The translations under genes and the position numbers were made by a program. From Echinicola shivajiensis (GTDB lineage Bacteria; Bacteroidota; Bacteroidia; Cytophagales; Cyclobacteriaceae): DNA of 64,000 nucleotides. The stretch spans positions 31,252-95,251 of the forward strand of contig NZ_JAHHZM010000019.1 in NCBI RefSeq assembly GCF_018642165.1, written 5' to 3'. Each line of letters begins with the position of its first letter. Within the stretch, counting starts at the first letter, position 1. The notes under the pieces are model-generated. The model saw only the letters and a program-made list of their open reading frames with translations, had not been told where the DNA came from and made no database searches. Below are positions 1 through 9,009 of this stretch, in pieces.

Positions 1-144
1 ACCTCTGATTTTTTGTTGGCCGTATAATTGACCAGCTTTTTCTTCAAATCTCCTCATGAGCAACATGCTCTCATACCAATATGCATAGGTATCTTTGGAG
101 TATTTTACTTTGGATTTAGTGGTTGTCGAACTCTTTTTCGCCAT
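1..144 (-). CDS. pdhA: Pyruvate dehydrogenase E1 component, alpha subunit (N-terminus only, runs off the window)
   Basis: Reading the minus strand from the ATG at 144 gives 48 codons open to the window edge. The protein begins MAKKSSTTTKSK and continues with YAYWYESMLLMRRFEEKAGQ, the start of the thiamine-diphosphate E1 alpha fold found in pyruvate or branched-chain 2-oxoacid dehydrogenases. The following LYGQQKIRG is typical of PdhA, in which a Gly-Phe-x-His-Leu stretch would come next. In the complex, E1 alpha and beta decarboxylate pyruvate and pass the acetyl group to lipoyl-E2. The lysine/serine/threonine-rich first 15 residues are a usual Bacteroidota extension. A 91-codon frame on the plus strand overlaps this region and is judged a shadow. 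The specific substrate cannot be settled from the fragment. Confidence 0.85.
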   Translation of the reverse strand, partial: MAKKSSTTTKSKVKYSKDTYAYWYESMLLMRRFEEKAGQLYGQQKIRG

Positions 145-329
145 ATCGTTATTTATAAAATATGCATTTTTCGGGGCTCAAATATAAATAAGTATTCACT
201 GATTAACAAAGTCTTTTATGATTCTGGAAAAGGAATTGGGGAAATAAGAAGCTCTTTTCAAATTCACTTTCGAAGAAAAGTGTATAAGCTCTTGGCAATT
301 TGAATTTTATAAACTCCTAAGGTTATAGG

Positions 330-1337
330 CTAATCTCCTTTCTTTTGCATAAAATCAGGAAATCCACTTGGTGTCCAATCAATTATACGGGCCCTCGTAG
401 CCCTATTTGGATCCGATAATTCATGTCCCTGGATATCTTTATAATCACGAGCGTGGTAAATCATTATGACTGTTTCTCCATCTTCAGCGGTTGTAAAAGA
501 GTTGTGTCCTGGGCCATACCTGTCCAAATCTTCATTGGAATAGAATACTGGGCCTGGGGACTTATTCCAGTTATTTATATCTAACAAATCTGCGTTTTCA
601 TCAATCCATAATAGCCCCATACAATAATTCTCATTGGTGGCACTTGCAGAATAAGTGACAAAAATTTTCCCGTTTCTTTTCAGGACAGCCGGTCCTTCAT
701 TGACATTATATTTTACTCTTTCCCAATCAAACTCCGGTTCTGTCAGCACCAATTCGGGACCTTTTAAAGTAGTTGGATCCTGCATTTCTGACATGACCAG
801 ACCAGTACCATGTTCACCACCACGCACATTTTGCGCCCAGATCATATATCGCTTACCATTATGTTCAAATGTTGTGGCATCAAGTGAAAAAGAATCTATA
901 TCTGTCATTATCCTGCCCTCTTCTTCCCATTCTCCTTCTGTGGGATCCTCTGATGCATTCGATAATGCCCACATTCGTATATTCCAGATATTTTCCGCTT
1001 CACCTGCTGCAAAATAGATATACCATTTCCCATCTATCCGATGCAATTCAGGAGCCCAGATATGGTGTCCCATTACACCTTGTTCATGTTTGTGCCAAAC
1101 CTCTTTTTCACTGGCTTGCTTAAGCCCATTAATGCTCTCGGATTTCCTGATGACTATGCGGTCATATTCAGGCACTGTGGCGATTAAATAATACGTCCCA
1201 TCCTCATTTTTGTAAATCCAGGGATCCGCTCGCTGTTCTGCAATAGGATTATTAAAAGACAATTCTTGGGCGAATAAAGAGCTGGAAAATGCAGTAGCCA
1301 TCATCAAGGCCATGCACAACTTTTGCAGATAATTCAT
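330..1337 (-). CDS. Secreted glycoside hydrolase family 43 (arabinofuranosidase/xylosidase type)
   Basis: A 335-residue protein with a Sec signal peptide (residues 1-24, ending LFAQ) and one five-bladed beta-propeller GH43 domain. The three conserved acidic positions are visible: catalytic base D38 in RADPWIY, pKa-tuning D153 in SLDATTF, and general acid E214 in NEGPAVL. Aromatic and WAPE motifs near residue 95 (IWAPELH) are typical of the family. GH43 enzymes remove arabinose or xylose from plant or algal polysaccharides. There is no SusC/SusD pair, regulator or second glycosidase next to it, so this is not a classical PUL. The length equals a single catalytic domain without a carbohydrate-binding module. 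Exact sugar specificity cannot be read from the sequence. Confidence 0.88.
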   Translation of the reverse strand: MNYLQKLCMALMMATAFSSSLFAQELSFNNPIAEQRADPWIYKNEDGTYYLIATVPEYDRIVIRKSESINGLKQASEKEVWHKHEQGVMGHHIWAPELHRIDGKWYIYFAAGEAENIWNIRMWALSNASEDPTEGEWEEEGRIMTDIDSFSLDATTFEHNGKRYMIWAQNVRGGEHGTGLVMSEMQDPTTLKGPELVLTEPEFDWERVKYNVNEGPAVLKRNGKIFVTYSASATNENYCMGLLWIDENADLLDINNWNKSPGPVFYSNEDLDRYGPGHNSFTTAEDGETVIMIYHARDYKDIQGHELSDPNRATRARIIDWTPSGFPDFMQKKGD

Positions 1338-1511
1338 GGGGTTATTTTGTTTGTCATTGTAAATTCACCATTCTCAATGGTCAGCTGTAAATTTAGTGTA
1401 TTTTTTACATTTAAAAAGTTTTTAGTAAAAAGAACTTTGTTACCAGCTACCAAACTGATTAACATACACCCCTATCAAGTCCTTATAAATTATTACTATT
1501 AAATATTCTCT

Positions 1512-1540
1512 TTCAAAAAATATCCTTCTCCTTACATTTG
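1512..1540 (+). promoter_or_regulatory. Candidate Bacteroidota-type promoter of recF
   Basis: TACATTTG at 1533-1540 matches the Bacteroidota -7 box TAnnTTTG exactly. TTTC at 1511-1514 lies 18 bases upstream in the place of the weak -33 TTG box. The recF ATG is 30 bases downstream of the -7 box, giving a short leader. Inferred from consensus only. Confidence 0.5.
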
Positions 1541-1569
1541 TATATTGAACTTTAAAGAATATTTACTCC

Positions 1570-2688
1570 ATGCACCTAAAAAGCCTTCAACTGATACAAT
1601 TCAAGAACTACCCCAAGGCCAAGGTGACTTTTTCGGAGGAAATCAACTGCTTCTTAGGTATCAATGGCAGTGGCAAAACCAACCTGCTAGATGCTATCCA
1701 CTATATGTGCCTAACAAAAAGTGCTTTTAATTCGGTGGATATGCAGAATATCCAGCATGAACAAAGCTTCTTTTCCATGAAAGGGTCATTTGAAAAAGCA
1801 GGCAAGTACATAGAAATCCAATGCATCTTGGAGGCCAAGAAGAAAAAACAAATCCTCAATAATGCAAAGGCCTACGATAAGATGAGCGAGCATATCGGTT
1901 TATTGCCGGTTGTCCTTATAGCTCCGGATGACACGGCTTTGATCAAAGAGGGAAGTGAGGAAAGAAGAAAGTTTTTTGACAGCTTACTGTCGCAACTGGA
2001 CAAGAACTATCTCTCCAATCTGGTGCGCTATCAGCATTTTCTAAAACAGAGAAATGCCCTGATCAAACAATTGGCAGAGCACAACAGCCGGGATAAAAGC
2101 ATTCTAGAACCCTATGACTTGGAGCTGATCAATTTATCCAAATGGATCCACGAAGAACGAAAAGTCTTTATCGAACGATTTGAGCCTTATTTGCTACATC
2201 ATTATGCCGAGATTTCAGGCCAGCGTGAAGCTGTGGAAATCCGCTATGAGAGCCAATGCGCTGCAGATGATTTTGAAAAGCAGTTTTATAACAGTATTCA
2301 AAAAGACCTCATCCTCAAACGAACCAATGTAGGTATCCACAAAGATGATTTCGTTTTCCAGATTGATGGTTATCCCTTAAAAAAGTTCGGCTCCCAAGGA
2401 CAGCAAAAGTCCTTCGTGATAGCTTTAAAGCTTGCGCAGTTTCAGGTATTCAAGGAAGAAACAGGAACCAAACCAATTCTTCTCCTGGACGATATCTTTG
2501 ACAAACTTGATGACTATAGAATTAGCAAGATGATGGAATTGGTGGCTAACCATGAATTTGGTCAACTCTTTATTACTGACGCTAGACCAGAGCGAACCAT
2601 CAATATCTTAAAGAATATCGATGCAGATATTGCTTATTTTGATATTGAAAAAGGAAACATTAAAATAAGACAAAAGACGCTAGATTAA
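1570..2688 (+). CDS. recF: DNA replication and repair protein RecF
   Basis: RecF is an SMC-like ATPase that binds gapped DNA and helps RecO/RecR load RecA at stalled forks. The 372-residue product has the family's usual length. Walker A is G30-T37 (GINGSGKT), the ABC-type signature lies at 273-281 (FGSQGQQKS), and Walker B at 303-308 is ILLLDD followed by IFDKLDD, the D-loop region. The ATG is preceded by a candidate promoter and no clear Shine-Dalgarno sequence. The gene stands alone, not beside dnaA/dnaN. The last codons (KTLD, stop) lie within the left arm of an inverted-repeat element that fills the region to mtgA, so the native C-terminus may have been altered by that element. Confidence 0.95.
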   Translation: MHLKSLQLIQFKNYPKAKVTFSEEINCFLGINGSGKTNLLDAIHYMCLTKSAFNSVDMQNIQHEQSFFSMKGSFEKAGKYIEIQCILEAKKKKQILNNAKAYDKMSEHIGLLPVVLIAPDDTALIKEGSEERRKFFDSLLSQLDKNYLSNLVRYQHFLKQRNALIKQLAEHNSRDKSILEPYDLELINLSKWIHEERKVFIERFEPYLLHHYAEISGQREAVEIRYESQCAADDFEKQFYNSIQKDLILKRTNVGIHKDDFVFQIDGYPLKKFGSQGQQKSFVIALKLAQFQVFKEETGTKPILLLDDIFDKLDDYRISKMMELVANHEFGQLFITDARPERTINILKNIDADIAYFDIEKGNIKIRQKTLD

Positions 2689-2885
2689 AGACAAAAGACT
2701 TTTAACCTTCGCTTTATAGCCGACATTTAACACCCTATATCTATGTTGTCGCGACAGCTTCGCTCTGTTATGGTAAAATCTGAGCTTTTAGCTGTTGTCT
2801 AATCGATTCTCTTCACAAGAACTCATTGAAATTAAGGCGCAAACCCAAGAATAAAGATCTTAGACTTTGTCTTTTATCTATCGTC
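2676..2885. repeat. 210-base element bounded by 25-base imperfect inverted repeats, overlapping the recF 3' end
   Basis: The left arm at 2676-2700 (GACGCTAGATTAAAGACAAA then AGACT) and the reverse complement of the right arm at 2861-2885 (GACGATAGATAAAAGACAAA then GTCTA) are largely identical. They enclose about 160 bases with no coding capacity, including a small TGTCGCGACA palindrome. AGACAAAAGAC also occurs twice in tandem at the recF end (around 2668-2678 and 2689-2699). The structure suggests a MITE-like or palindromic intergenic repeat; copy number elsewhere is unknown. Confidence 0.6.
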
Positions 2886-2899
2886 CAAAATCTAGCCTG

Positions 2900-3586
2900 T
2901 TATTTGCCAAAACCAACAGGCTTCAAATTATTCATATTTCTTAGTATCCAGGACTGCCGCTTATAATTATAGGCAGTTGGTCGGGCAGGAGACCAAAGCT
3001 GTGGATTGGGTAAAATGGCTGCAATCATGGCGGCTTCGTTTCTGTTAAGTTGGGCAGCTGGCTTATTATAATACTTTTGAGCAGCCGCTTCTACACCATA
3101 AACGCCATCGCCTACTTCTATGACATTGAGATAGACTTCCATGATTCGCTCTTTGGACCAAATCAGTTCTATCAAAACTGTAAAGTAGGCCTCCAAACCC
3201 TTTCTTAGGTAATTTCTTCCAGGCCATAAAAAGACATTTTTTGCTGTCTGATTGGAAATGGTACTACCTCCTCTAAGGCGCTTCCCTGATTCATTTTCCT
3301 TTAATGCTTCCTCAATAGCCTCCAAATCAAAACCTGAATGCTCCAAAAATTTTTGGTCTTCAGAAGCCACTACTGCCTGAACCATGTGCTTAGATATTTC
3401 GCCTATAGGTACCCACGTCTTCTCAAGTTTCATCTCCCTTTTTTCATCTTTTGACTGTTCTACCAGTCTAATGATCATTAAAGGAGTGATAAAAACCGGG
3501 ACAAATCGGTAGATTACCGTCAATCCAATGGATATAATAAAGAACCAAAGTATGATCTTAACTAAAAATCGAAATAATCTCTTCAT
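2900..3586 (-). CDS. mtgA: Monofunctional biosynthetic peptidoglycan transglycosylase
   Basis: A 228-residue GT51 glycosyltransferase that polymerises lipid II into glycan strands at the outer face of the inner membrane. One N-terminal membrane helix (about residues 5-28) anchors it. The GT51 motifs follow in order: SEDQKFLEHSGFD at 75-87 with catalytic E76, RGGSTISNQTAKN at 105-117, and the ERIMEVYLNVIEVG stretch at 147-159 with the second catalytic region, then YYNKPA and AAMIAAILPNP. It lacks a transpeptidase domain, as expected of MtgA. It converges with recF and is followed upstream by hflX on the same strand, 95 bases away. Confidence 0.93.
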   Translation of the reverse strand: MKRLFRFLVKIILWFFIISIGLTVIYRFVPVFITPLMIIRLVEQSKDEKREMKLEKTWVPIGEISKHMVQAVVASEDQKFLEHSGFDLEAIEEALKENESGKRLRGGSTISNQTAKNVFLWPGRNYLRKGLEAYFTVLIELIWSKERIMEVYLNVIEVGDGVYGVEAAAQKYYNKPAAQLNRNEAAMIAAILPNPQLWSPARPTAYNYKRQSWILRNMNNLKPVGFGK

Positions 3587-3661
3587 ACAATCAAGAATGC
3601 CCCAAACTAATTTAAGATCCTGATATCAAGTTATTAAAAAAATAACTTCAAATAAAAAATG

Positions 3662-3689
3662 AAAACCAATGCCTTCAGGCATCAGTTTT
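3662..3689 (-). terminator. Hairpin overlapping the hflX stop codon
   Basis: On the minus strand AAAACTGATGCC, loop TGAA, GGCATTGGTTTT forms a 12-base stem with two non-Watson-Crick positions, then CATTTTTTATTTG. The stop codon TGA of hflX lies inside the stem. Likely an intrinsic terminator. Confidence 0.6.
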
Positions 3690-4962
3690 CATCACCTTCT
3701 TCTAAATTTTCAAATTGAGAAAGATCATAGGTCTCTGCTGCTAGGTAATGAGGATAAATCCTCAAATGCTGCTTTTTCACCTCTTCTGTAAGGCTCTTTC
3801 TGAAACCTTCAATATTGGTACCATCCTGCGCCGCCATAAACACAGGTTCAATTCCTGTTTTCTTGAAATAAACTTTTTTAAGCTTTTCTAGATCTAAAAA
3901 ATTGGCTTCCTCCACTTCCAATTCTGTCATATGCATCAACTCTTCCTCAGAAGGCATTTTCGGCACCAAATCAACTTTATTGAAAACCAGTAAGACAGGC
4001 TTATCTCCAGCACCCAGCTCATTTAAGGTCTGGTTTACCACTGAAATATGGTCTTCAAAACTAGGGTGAGAGATATCCACCACATGCACCAACACATCTG
4101 CTTCCTGAATCTCCATCAAGGTGGACTTAAAAGATTCTATAAGGTGTGTAGGGAGTTTTCTGATAAACCCAACTGTATCGGAAAGCAAAAATGGAATTTG
4201 ATCCAATACGACCTTACGAACGGTAGAGTCCACTGTAGCAAAAAGCTTATTTTCAGCCAGAACCTCAGACTTGGTCACCAAGTTCATCAAGGTACTTTTT
4301 CCCACATTGGTATATCCTACTAATGCCACACGAACGATACCTTTTCTGCCCTTTCGTTGGGTCTCGCCCTGCTTTTCTATTTTTCTTAACTTTTCTTTGA
4401 GCAAGGTAATCTGGTTCCGGATCATCCTTTTATCAGTCTCAATCTCTTTCTCACCGGCACCACCCCGGGTGGAAGTACCACCTCGCTGACGTTCCAGGTG
4501 AGTCCACATCCTCGTCAATCTTGGCAAAAGGTATTGGAAACGGGCCAGTTCCACCTGGGTCTTGGCCTGGGCAGTTTGGGCCCTGTTGAGGAAGATATCC
4601 AAAATCAATAGGGAGCGGTCATAAACCTTGACCTTAAGCTCATTTTCCAAATTCCTCATTTGAGAAGGGGAAAGGTCATCATCAAATATTACCATATCCA
4701 CCTCAAAATGCTTGATATAAGCCTGGATTTCCTCCAGCTTACCTGAACCAACAAAACTTCTCACGTCTGGTTTTTCCAATCGCTGAGTAAATCGGTACAC
4801 CTCCTTGGCACCCAAGGTCTCTGTCAAAAAGGCCAGCTCGTCCAAATGTTCCTCTACTTCATGTTCTGATTGGTTTTGCCTGATCAAGGCGACCAAAACA
4901 GCCGTTTCCTCCACTGGAGCGGTGTCTATCAGTTTTTTTAATTTTCTTGTATATTTACTCAT
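3682..4962 (-). CDS. hflX: GTPase HflX
   Basis: A 426-residue ribosome-associated GTPase that splits stalled or hibernating 70S ribosomes under stress. The N-terminal HflX domain (about 20-160) contains VGSGKLEEI and the glycine-rich linker RGGTSTRGGAGEKEIE at 160-175. The G domain follows: G1 GYTNVGKST at 216-224, G3 DTVGF at 262-266 (Val in place of Pro, normal for HflX) and G4 NKVD at 328-331. An insertion of about 35 residues after G4 (roughly 335-375) precedes the last motif. The start ATG at 4962 gives the conserved length. Its stop codon is within a terminator hairpin. Confidence 0.95.
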   Translation of the reverse strand: MSKYTRKLKKLIDTAPVEETAVLVALIRQNQSEHEVEEHLDELAFLTETLGAKEVYRFTQRLEKPDVRSFVGSGKLEEIQAYIKHFEVDMVIFDDDLSPSQMRNLENELKVKVYDRSLLILDIFLNRAQTAQAKTQVELARFQYLLPRLTRMWTHLERQRGGTSTRGGAGEKEIETDKRMIRNQITLLKEKLRKIEKQGETQRKGRKGIVRVALVGYTNVGKSTLMNLVTKSEVLAENKLFATVDSTVRKVVLDQIPFLLSDTVGFIRKLPTHLIESFKSTLMEIQEADVLVHVVDISHPSFEDHISVVNQTLNELGAGDKPVLLVFNKVDLVPKMPSEEELMHMTELEVEEANFLDLEKLKKVYFKKTGIEPVFMAAQDGTNIEGFRKSLTEEVKKQHLRIYPHYLAAETYDLSQFENLEEGDEN

Positions 4963-5198
4963 TCAGTATACTTCTATAAGTACTGCAATTTTATGTATTA
5001 TAATTTAACATTTACCAGAACCATTTAAAATAATTAGTTAATCTAAATTGTTTTGGATTTGTCCCTTAGGGGAGGTATAACAACAAAAATCCCTTTTCCA
5101 TTCCCAACAAATCTCTAAATTATTTTGTTTAAAATTAGTCTACTAAAGAGAAAGAATGGAAATTTACAGCTTGCTAAAGTTAATTGACTATTTTAATC

Positions 5199-5750
5199 AT
5201 GGAAATAAGAAGTACACCTATTCAGGATGTATACGAAATTTACCCAAAGGTTTTCAACGACGCCAGGGGTTATTTCTTGGAAACTTACAGGGAAGATATA
5301 TTGGCCGAGAAAGGCATAAATACTAATTGGGTACAGGATAACCAATCTTTTTCAGTAGCAGGGACTGTTAGAGGCTTACATTTTCAGCATGCTCCTTCTG
5401 CGCAGGGCAAACTCGTAAGGGTGATAACAGGTAAGGTTTATGATGTAGCTGTAGATCTTAGAAAGGACTCCCCTACATTTGGGCAATACCATGGTGTGAT
5501 CTTGGACAGTGCTCAGCACAATTTATTATATGTCCCAGAAGGTTTTGCCCATGGCTTTTCAGTTTTGGAAGATGCGGTGTTTTCTTATAAATGCTCCAAT
5601 TTTTACAATAAAGAAAGTGAAGGAGGAATCATCTGGAACGATGAATCTTTGGATATTGACTGGATGGTAAGCTCTCCGATCATTTCTGAAAAGGACCTAT
5701 TATTGCCCACTTTAGAAGAATTTAAACAACAAACTGGAGGAGGTTTGTAA
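5199..5750 (+). CDS. rfbC: dTDP-4-dehydrorhamnose 3,5-epimerase
   Basis: RmlC epimerises dTDP-4-keto-6-deoxyglucose at C3 and C5 in dTDP-L-rhamnose synthesis. The 183-residue cupin has its catalytic pair visible as H61 (RGLHFQ) and Y130 (FSYKCS), plus the signature VPEGFAHGF at 112-120. The ATG at 5199 is chosen over an in-frame TTG 15 bases upstream because MEIRSTPIQDVY matches the family start. The rmlA, rmlB and rmlD genes are absent here, so they must lie elsewhere. It leads a three-gene operon: cpsB-type phosphatase starts two bases after its stop. Confidence 0.93.
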   Translation: MEIRSTPIQDVYEIYPKVFNDARGYFLETYREDILAEKGINTNWVQDNQSFSVAGTVRGLHFQHAPSAQGKLVRVITGKVYDVAVDLRKDSPTFGQYHGVILDSAQHNLLYVPEGFAHGFSVLEDAVFSYKCSNFYNKESEGGIIWNDESLDIDWMVSSPIISEKDLLLPTLEEFKQQTGGGL

Positions 5751-5752
5751 AT

Positions 5753-6493
5753 ATGGGATTACTCGATTTATTCAAAAATAAGAAAACGGAACCTTTATCC
5801 TTGGATTGGATGGGAGTAGATATGCACTCACATCTTATCCCTGGAATTGACGATGGTTCCAAAACTTTGGATGAATCGGTTGCCTTGATCAAAAGGCTCA
5901 AAAATTTCGGCTTGAGAAAACTCATCACCACCCCACATGTGATGACGGAATTTTACAAAAACACCCCTGAAATCATCTCAGAAGGACTTGAAAAACTACA
6001 AGCCGCCTTAATTAAAGAAGGTATAGACATAGAGATTGAAGCAGCTGCTGAATATTACTTGGACGAGGTATTCATGGAGAAAATCAATAATGGAGAACCT
6101 CTTCTCACATTTGGTGATAATTATATCCTTCTAGAAACAGGATTCATCAATAAACCAAGAATGCTCCAAGAAACCCTTTTCGCCTTGGAAACCAAGGGCT
6201 ACAAGCCCATATTTGCCCATCCAGAAAGATATCTCTATCTCCATCAAGACCACAAATTATTAGATTCATTGATAGACAAAGCTGTAACCTTCCAAATCAA
6301 TTTACTTTCCCTCACTGGTTACTATTCCAAACCCGTCAAAGTACTTGCTGAGAAACTAATTGACAGAAATGCTGTTAAATTTGTTGGAACTGACTGTCAC
6401 AATCACCGCTACTTGGACAGTTTAGAGGATTTGACCGCAAGCAAGTATTATGAAAAATTAAGAGCTTCAAAAATAGCCAATACCCAATTATGA
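5753..6493 (+). CDS. CpsB/CapC-type tyrosine-protein phosphatase (PHP domain)
   Basis: A 246-residue metal-dependent phosphatase of the PHP superfamily that dephosphorylates the tyrosine kinase controlling capsule or exopolysaccharide chain length. Metal ligands are recognisable: H25 and H27 (DMHSHLIPGIDDG), H62 (TTPHV), E100 region, H156 (AHPERY), D214 and H216 (GTDCHN). A purine-rich GGAGGAGG about ten bases before the ATG is one of the few strong Shine-Dalgarno-like sequences in the window. It sits between rfbC and the SDR gene, which overlaps it by four bases (ATGA). The partner BY-kinase/Wzc is not in the window. Confidence 0.88.
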   Translation: MGLLDLFKNKKTEPLSLDWMGVDMHSHLIPGIDDGSKTLDESVALIKRLKNFGLRKLITTPHVMTEFYKNTPEIISEGLEKLQAALIKEGIDIEIEAAAEYYLDEVFMEKINNGEPLLTFGDNYILLETGFINKPRMLQETLFALETKGYKPIFAHPERYLYLHQDHKLLDSLIDKAVTFQINLLSLTGYYSKPVKVLAEKLIDRNAVKFVGTDCHNHRYLDSLEDLTASKYYEKLRASKIANTQL

Positions 6494-7449
6494 AAATATT
6501 AATTACCGGCATCACAGGTCTTTTTGGCAGTTACCTTGCCAAAGAGTTTTTTGGAGAAGGTGAAATCCATGGATTAAAAAGGCCCGAAAGTAAAACGGAT
6601 CAATTGGGACAATTGGCTAAAAAAATCATTTGGCATGATGGAGACATCAATGATTACCAGTCATTGGAGGAGGCATTTGAGGGGATGGACCTGATCATTC
6701 ATTCCGCGGGCTTGGTATCGTTTGACAATAAAGACAAAGAAAAGCTGTTGAAAGTGAACCATGAAGGCACTACCAATGTGGTCAATGTGATGTTGAGCCA
6801 AGGTATCAAAAAGATCATACATGTAAGTTCAGTAGCCGCTATTGGAAGAAACCCTGAACAAAAGGTCATTGATGAAAACCATAAATGGATAGACTCTCCT
6901 TGGAACACCCCTTATTCCATTTCCAAGTATTTTGCGGAACTGGAAGTTTGGCGTGGAGTACAGGAAGGCCTAGAAGCCATAGTCCTCAACCCTTCCATTT
7001 TATTGGCCAAAATGAAGGAGAGAAGTAGCAGTACAGGGCTATATGATTACATCAATAAGCAAAGTTCTTTCTATCCCCTGGGAGACATCAATTATATAGA
7101 TGTGCGAGATGCAGCCAAAATCAGCCTGCAGTTATTCCAAAAGGGACAATGGGGAGAGCGATTTATCCTAAACAATGAATCTCTAGCCTATCAGCGATTT
7201 TTCATGGAAATGGCTGAGGTAATGAACAAAAAGGCTCCTAATATCCCAATAAAAGATGCGATGATTCCTGTCGCAAGCCTGTTGAGCAAAATCTCGGGTT
7301 TATTTGGCAAAAAAAGTATCATCAACAGGCAAACAGGCCAATTGGCGCAGCAGCAAATAAAATTTGACAATACAAAAATCAAGTCAACATTAGATTTCCA
7401 GTTCTCTGAACTAAAAGACACCTTTAGATGGGCATTGAACGAAAAATAA
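6490..7449 (+). CDS. NAD-dependent epimerase/dehydratase (extended SDR)
   Basis: A 319-residue Rossmann-fold protein. The nucleotide-binding motif GITGLFG is at 7-13, the serine is in HVSSVAAIGR near 111-120, and the catalytic pair is Y142-x3-K146 (YSISK). This is the layout of extended short-chain dehydrogenases acting on nucleotide sugars or related substrates (dihydroflavonol-4-reductase-like). The start overlaps the preceding phosphatase gene by four bases, implying translational coupling and a role in the same cell-surface sugar pathway. The substrate cannot be assigned. The reading frame ends 122 bases before the TPR gene. Confidence 0.85.
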   Translation: MKILITGITGLFGSYLAKEFFGEGEIHGLKRPESKTDQLGQLAKKIIWHDGDINDYQSLEEAFEGMDLIIHSAGLVSFDNKDKEKLLKVNHEGTTNVVNVMLSQGIKKIIHVSSVAAIGRNPEQKVIDENHKWIDSPWNTPYSISKYFAELEVWRGVQEGLEAIVLNPSILLAKMKERSSSTGLYDYINKQSSFYPLGDINYIDVRDAAKISLQLFQKGQWGERFILNNESLAYQRFFMEMAEVMNKKAPNIPIKDAMIPVASLLSKISGLFGKKSIINRQTGQLAQQQIKFDNTKIKSTLDFQFSELKDTFRWALNEK

Positions 7450-7571
7450 TTCAATTTCGTTAGATCGAATATTATCAAGTATTTAGATCAAAAAAGTCAA
7501 AAAATATTTTCATTGGCTATTTGTGCTACCAATTTAATTGGTATCTTAAATTTAAATTCAAAACGACGCGC

Positions 7572-8978
7572 ATGACTGGAGATTTTGAACACGATAGGGA
7601 AGAAGAAAGAGCATTGGTAGAGCGGTTTGAGAACTCCCTAAAGGCTAATCTAGATCTCTTCTTTGATGAAGAGGAACTGGAAGACATTATCCGTTTCTAT
7701 TTTGACACACAAAAATTCAAAAGGGCCCTTAAAGCCAGTCAAATTGCCCTGGAGAGATTTCCCTTTTCTTTGGAAATAAAATTACTTCACGGACAATGTC
7801 TGATCTTCAATGATGAGCTGGAAGAAGGACTGGAGATGCTGGAGAACCTCAACAACCTTTCACCCAATAATGAGGAAATCATTTTGGCGCTATCCAATGG
7901 CCTATTGCTCAACGGAAACATTAAAGAGGCTATTCAGATATTGGAGGACTTCCTACCAATGGCTGAAGACAAAGCAGAGGTACACTATTCACTGGGAAAT
8001 TTTTACCGGGCCGAAAACAATAATGAAAAGGCCATCTACAACTATAAAGAAGCAGTAAAGCTGAAAATCAACCATGAGGATGCATTATTCCAATTGGCCA
8101 TGATTACGGAGGAAGAAGGCTCATTTGATGAAATCCTACAGTTTTACCAAGACTTTATTGATCAGGATCCTTATAGCGCAGGCGCATGGTATAACCTTGG
8201 GGTAGTCTATAACCGCCTTGGCCGCTTCGAAGAAGCTATCAAGGCCTATGATTATGCCTTGATCATTGATGAGTCCTTTGCTTCCGCTTATTTCAATATG
8301 GGCAATGCCCTAATGAACACCAAGCAATATGAAAAAGCACTGGAGGCTTATCAAAACACCATCAACTGTGAGGGAGCCAATTCAGAGAATTGTTGTTATT
8401 TGGCAGCAGCCTATGAAAAACTGGACCAAATAGACCAGGCTTTCAAATATTTCAAGAAATCAGCCAAACTGGATCCTGAATATGATGATGCCTGGTTTGG
8501 GCTCGGCATGTGCATGCTCAAAAAGGACAAATATTTTGAGGCCATCCATTATTTCAAAAAGGCCCTGAAAATATCTGCTGTAAATGCCAATTATTGGGTA
8601 GGTCTGGCTGATGCTGAATATCACTTGGGCAACTTACAATCCAGTTCAGAAGCATATGAAGAAGCCATTAACCTAGAACCTGGGCTAATGGAAACCTATA
8701 TTAACCTCTCCATCATTTATTTTGATCAAAACCGTTTCGAAGAAGCCATAGATGTCCTTAAGGAAGGAATGGACGAACTTCCCGAAGAATCGGAACTCTA
8801 TTATCGACTAGTAGTTTATCTAATAAAAACAGGTAAATACAAAGAAGCCTTTTCATATTTAGAAAATGCATTAACTTTGGATTTTGAACGACATGAGCTG
8901 CTATATGAACTGATGCCTGAAGTAAAGCATCAGAAAGCCATATACAAGATCATCGCTCAATACAAAGAAGGATTATAA
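7572..8978 (+). CDS. Tetratricopeptide repeat protein
   Basis: A 468-residue protein made almost entirely of TPR units, roughly eleven or twelve from residue 50 to the C-terminus. Good examples are AWYNLGVVYNRLGRFEEAIK, ASAYFNMGNALMNTKQYEKA and DAWFGLGMCMLKKDKYFEAI. The first 50 residues are acidic (GDFEHDREEER, FFDEEELED). There is no signal peptide, so a cytoplasmic scaffold is likely. The ATG at 7572 (MTGDFEHD) is preferred to an in-frame upstream non-ATG start at 7521. The ComA-like gene begins 31 bases downstream, so the two are probably cotranscribed. Function unknown; TPR arrays mediate protein contacts. Confidence 0.85.
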   Translation: MTGDFEHDREEERALVERFENSLKANLDLFFDEEELEDIIRFYFDTQKFKRALKASQIALERFPFSLEIKLLHGQCLIFNDELEEGLEMLENLNNLSPNNEEIILALSNGLLLNGNIKEAIQILEDFLPMAEDKAEVHYSLGNFYRAENNNEKAIYNYKEAVKLKINHEDALFQLAMITEEEGSFDEILQFYQDFIDQDPYSAGAWYNLGVVYNRLGRFEEAIKAYDYALIIDESFASAYFNMGNALMNTKQYEKALEAYQNTINCEGANSENCCYLAAAYEKLDQIDQAFKYFKKSAKLDPEYDDAWFGLGMCMLKKDKYFEAIHYFKKALKISAVNANYWVGLADAEYHLGNLQSSSEAYEEAINLEPGLMETYINLSIIYFDQNRFEEAIDVLKEGMDELPEESELYYRLVVYLIKTGKYKEAFSYLENALTLDFERHELLYELMPEVKHQKAIYKIIAQYKEGL

Positions 8979-9009
8979 GCCGAATACTATTTACCTTAAA
9001 AATTAGAGA

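Noticed and set aside
28..303. A 91-codon plus-strand frame at the left edge
   Set aside because: It is mostly antisense to the clear pdhA N-terminus at 1-144, and its remaining part has no recognisable composition.
330..1337. A polysaccharide utilisation locus around the GH43 gene
   Set aside because: There are no SusC/SusD genes, regulator or second glycosidase next to it; recF and mtgA follow.
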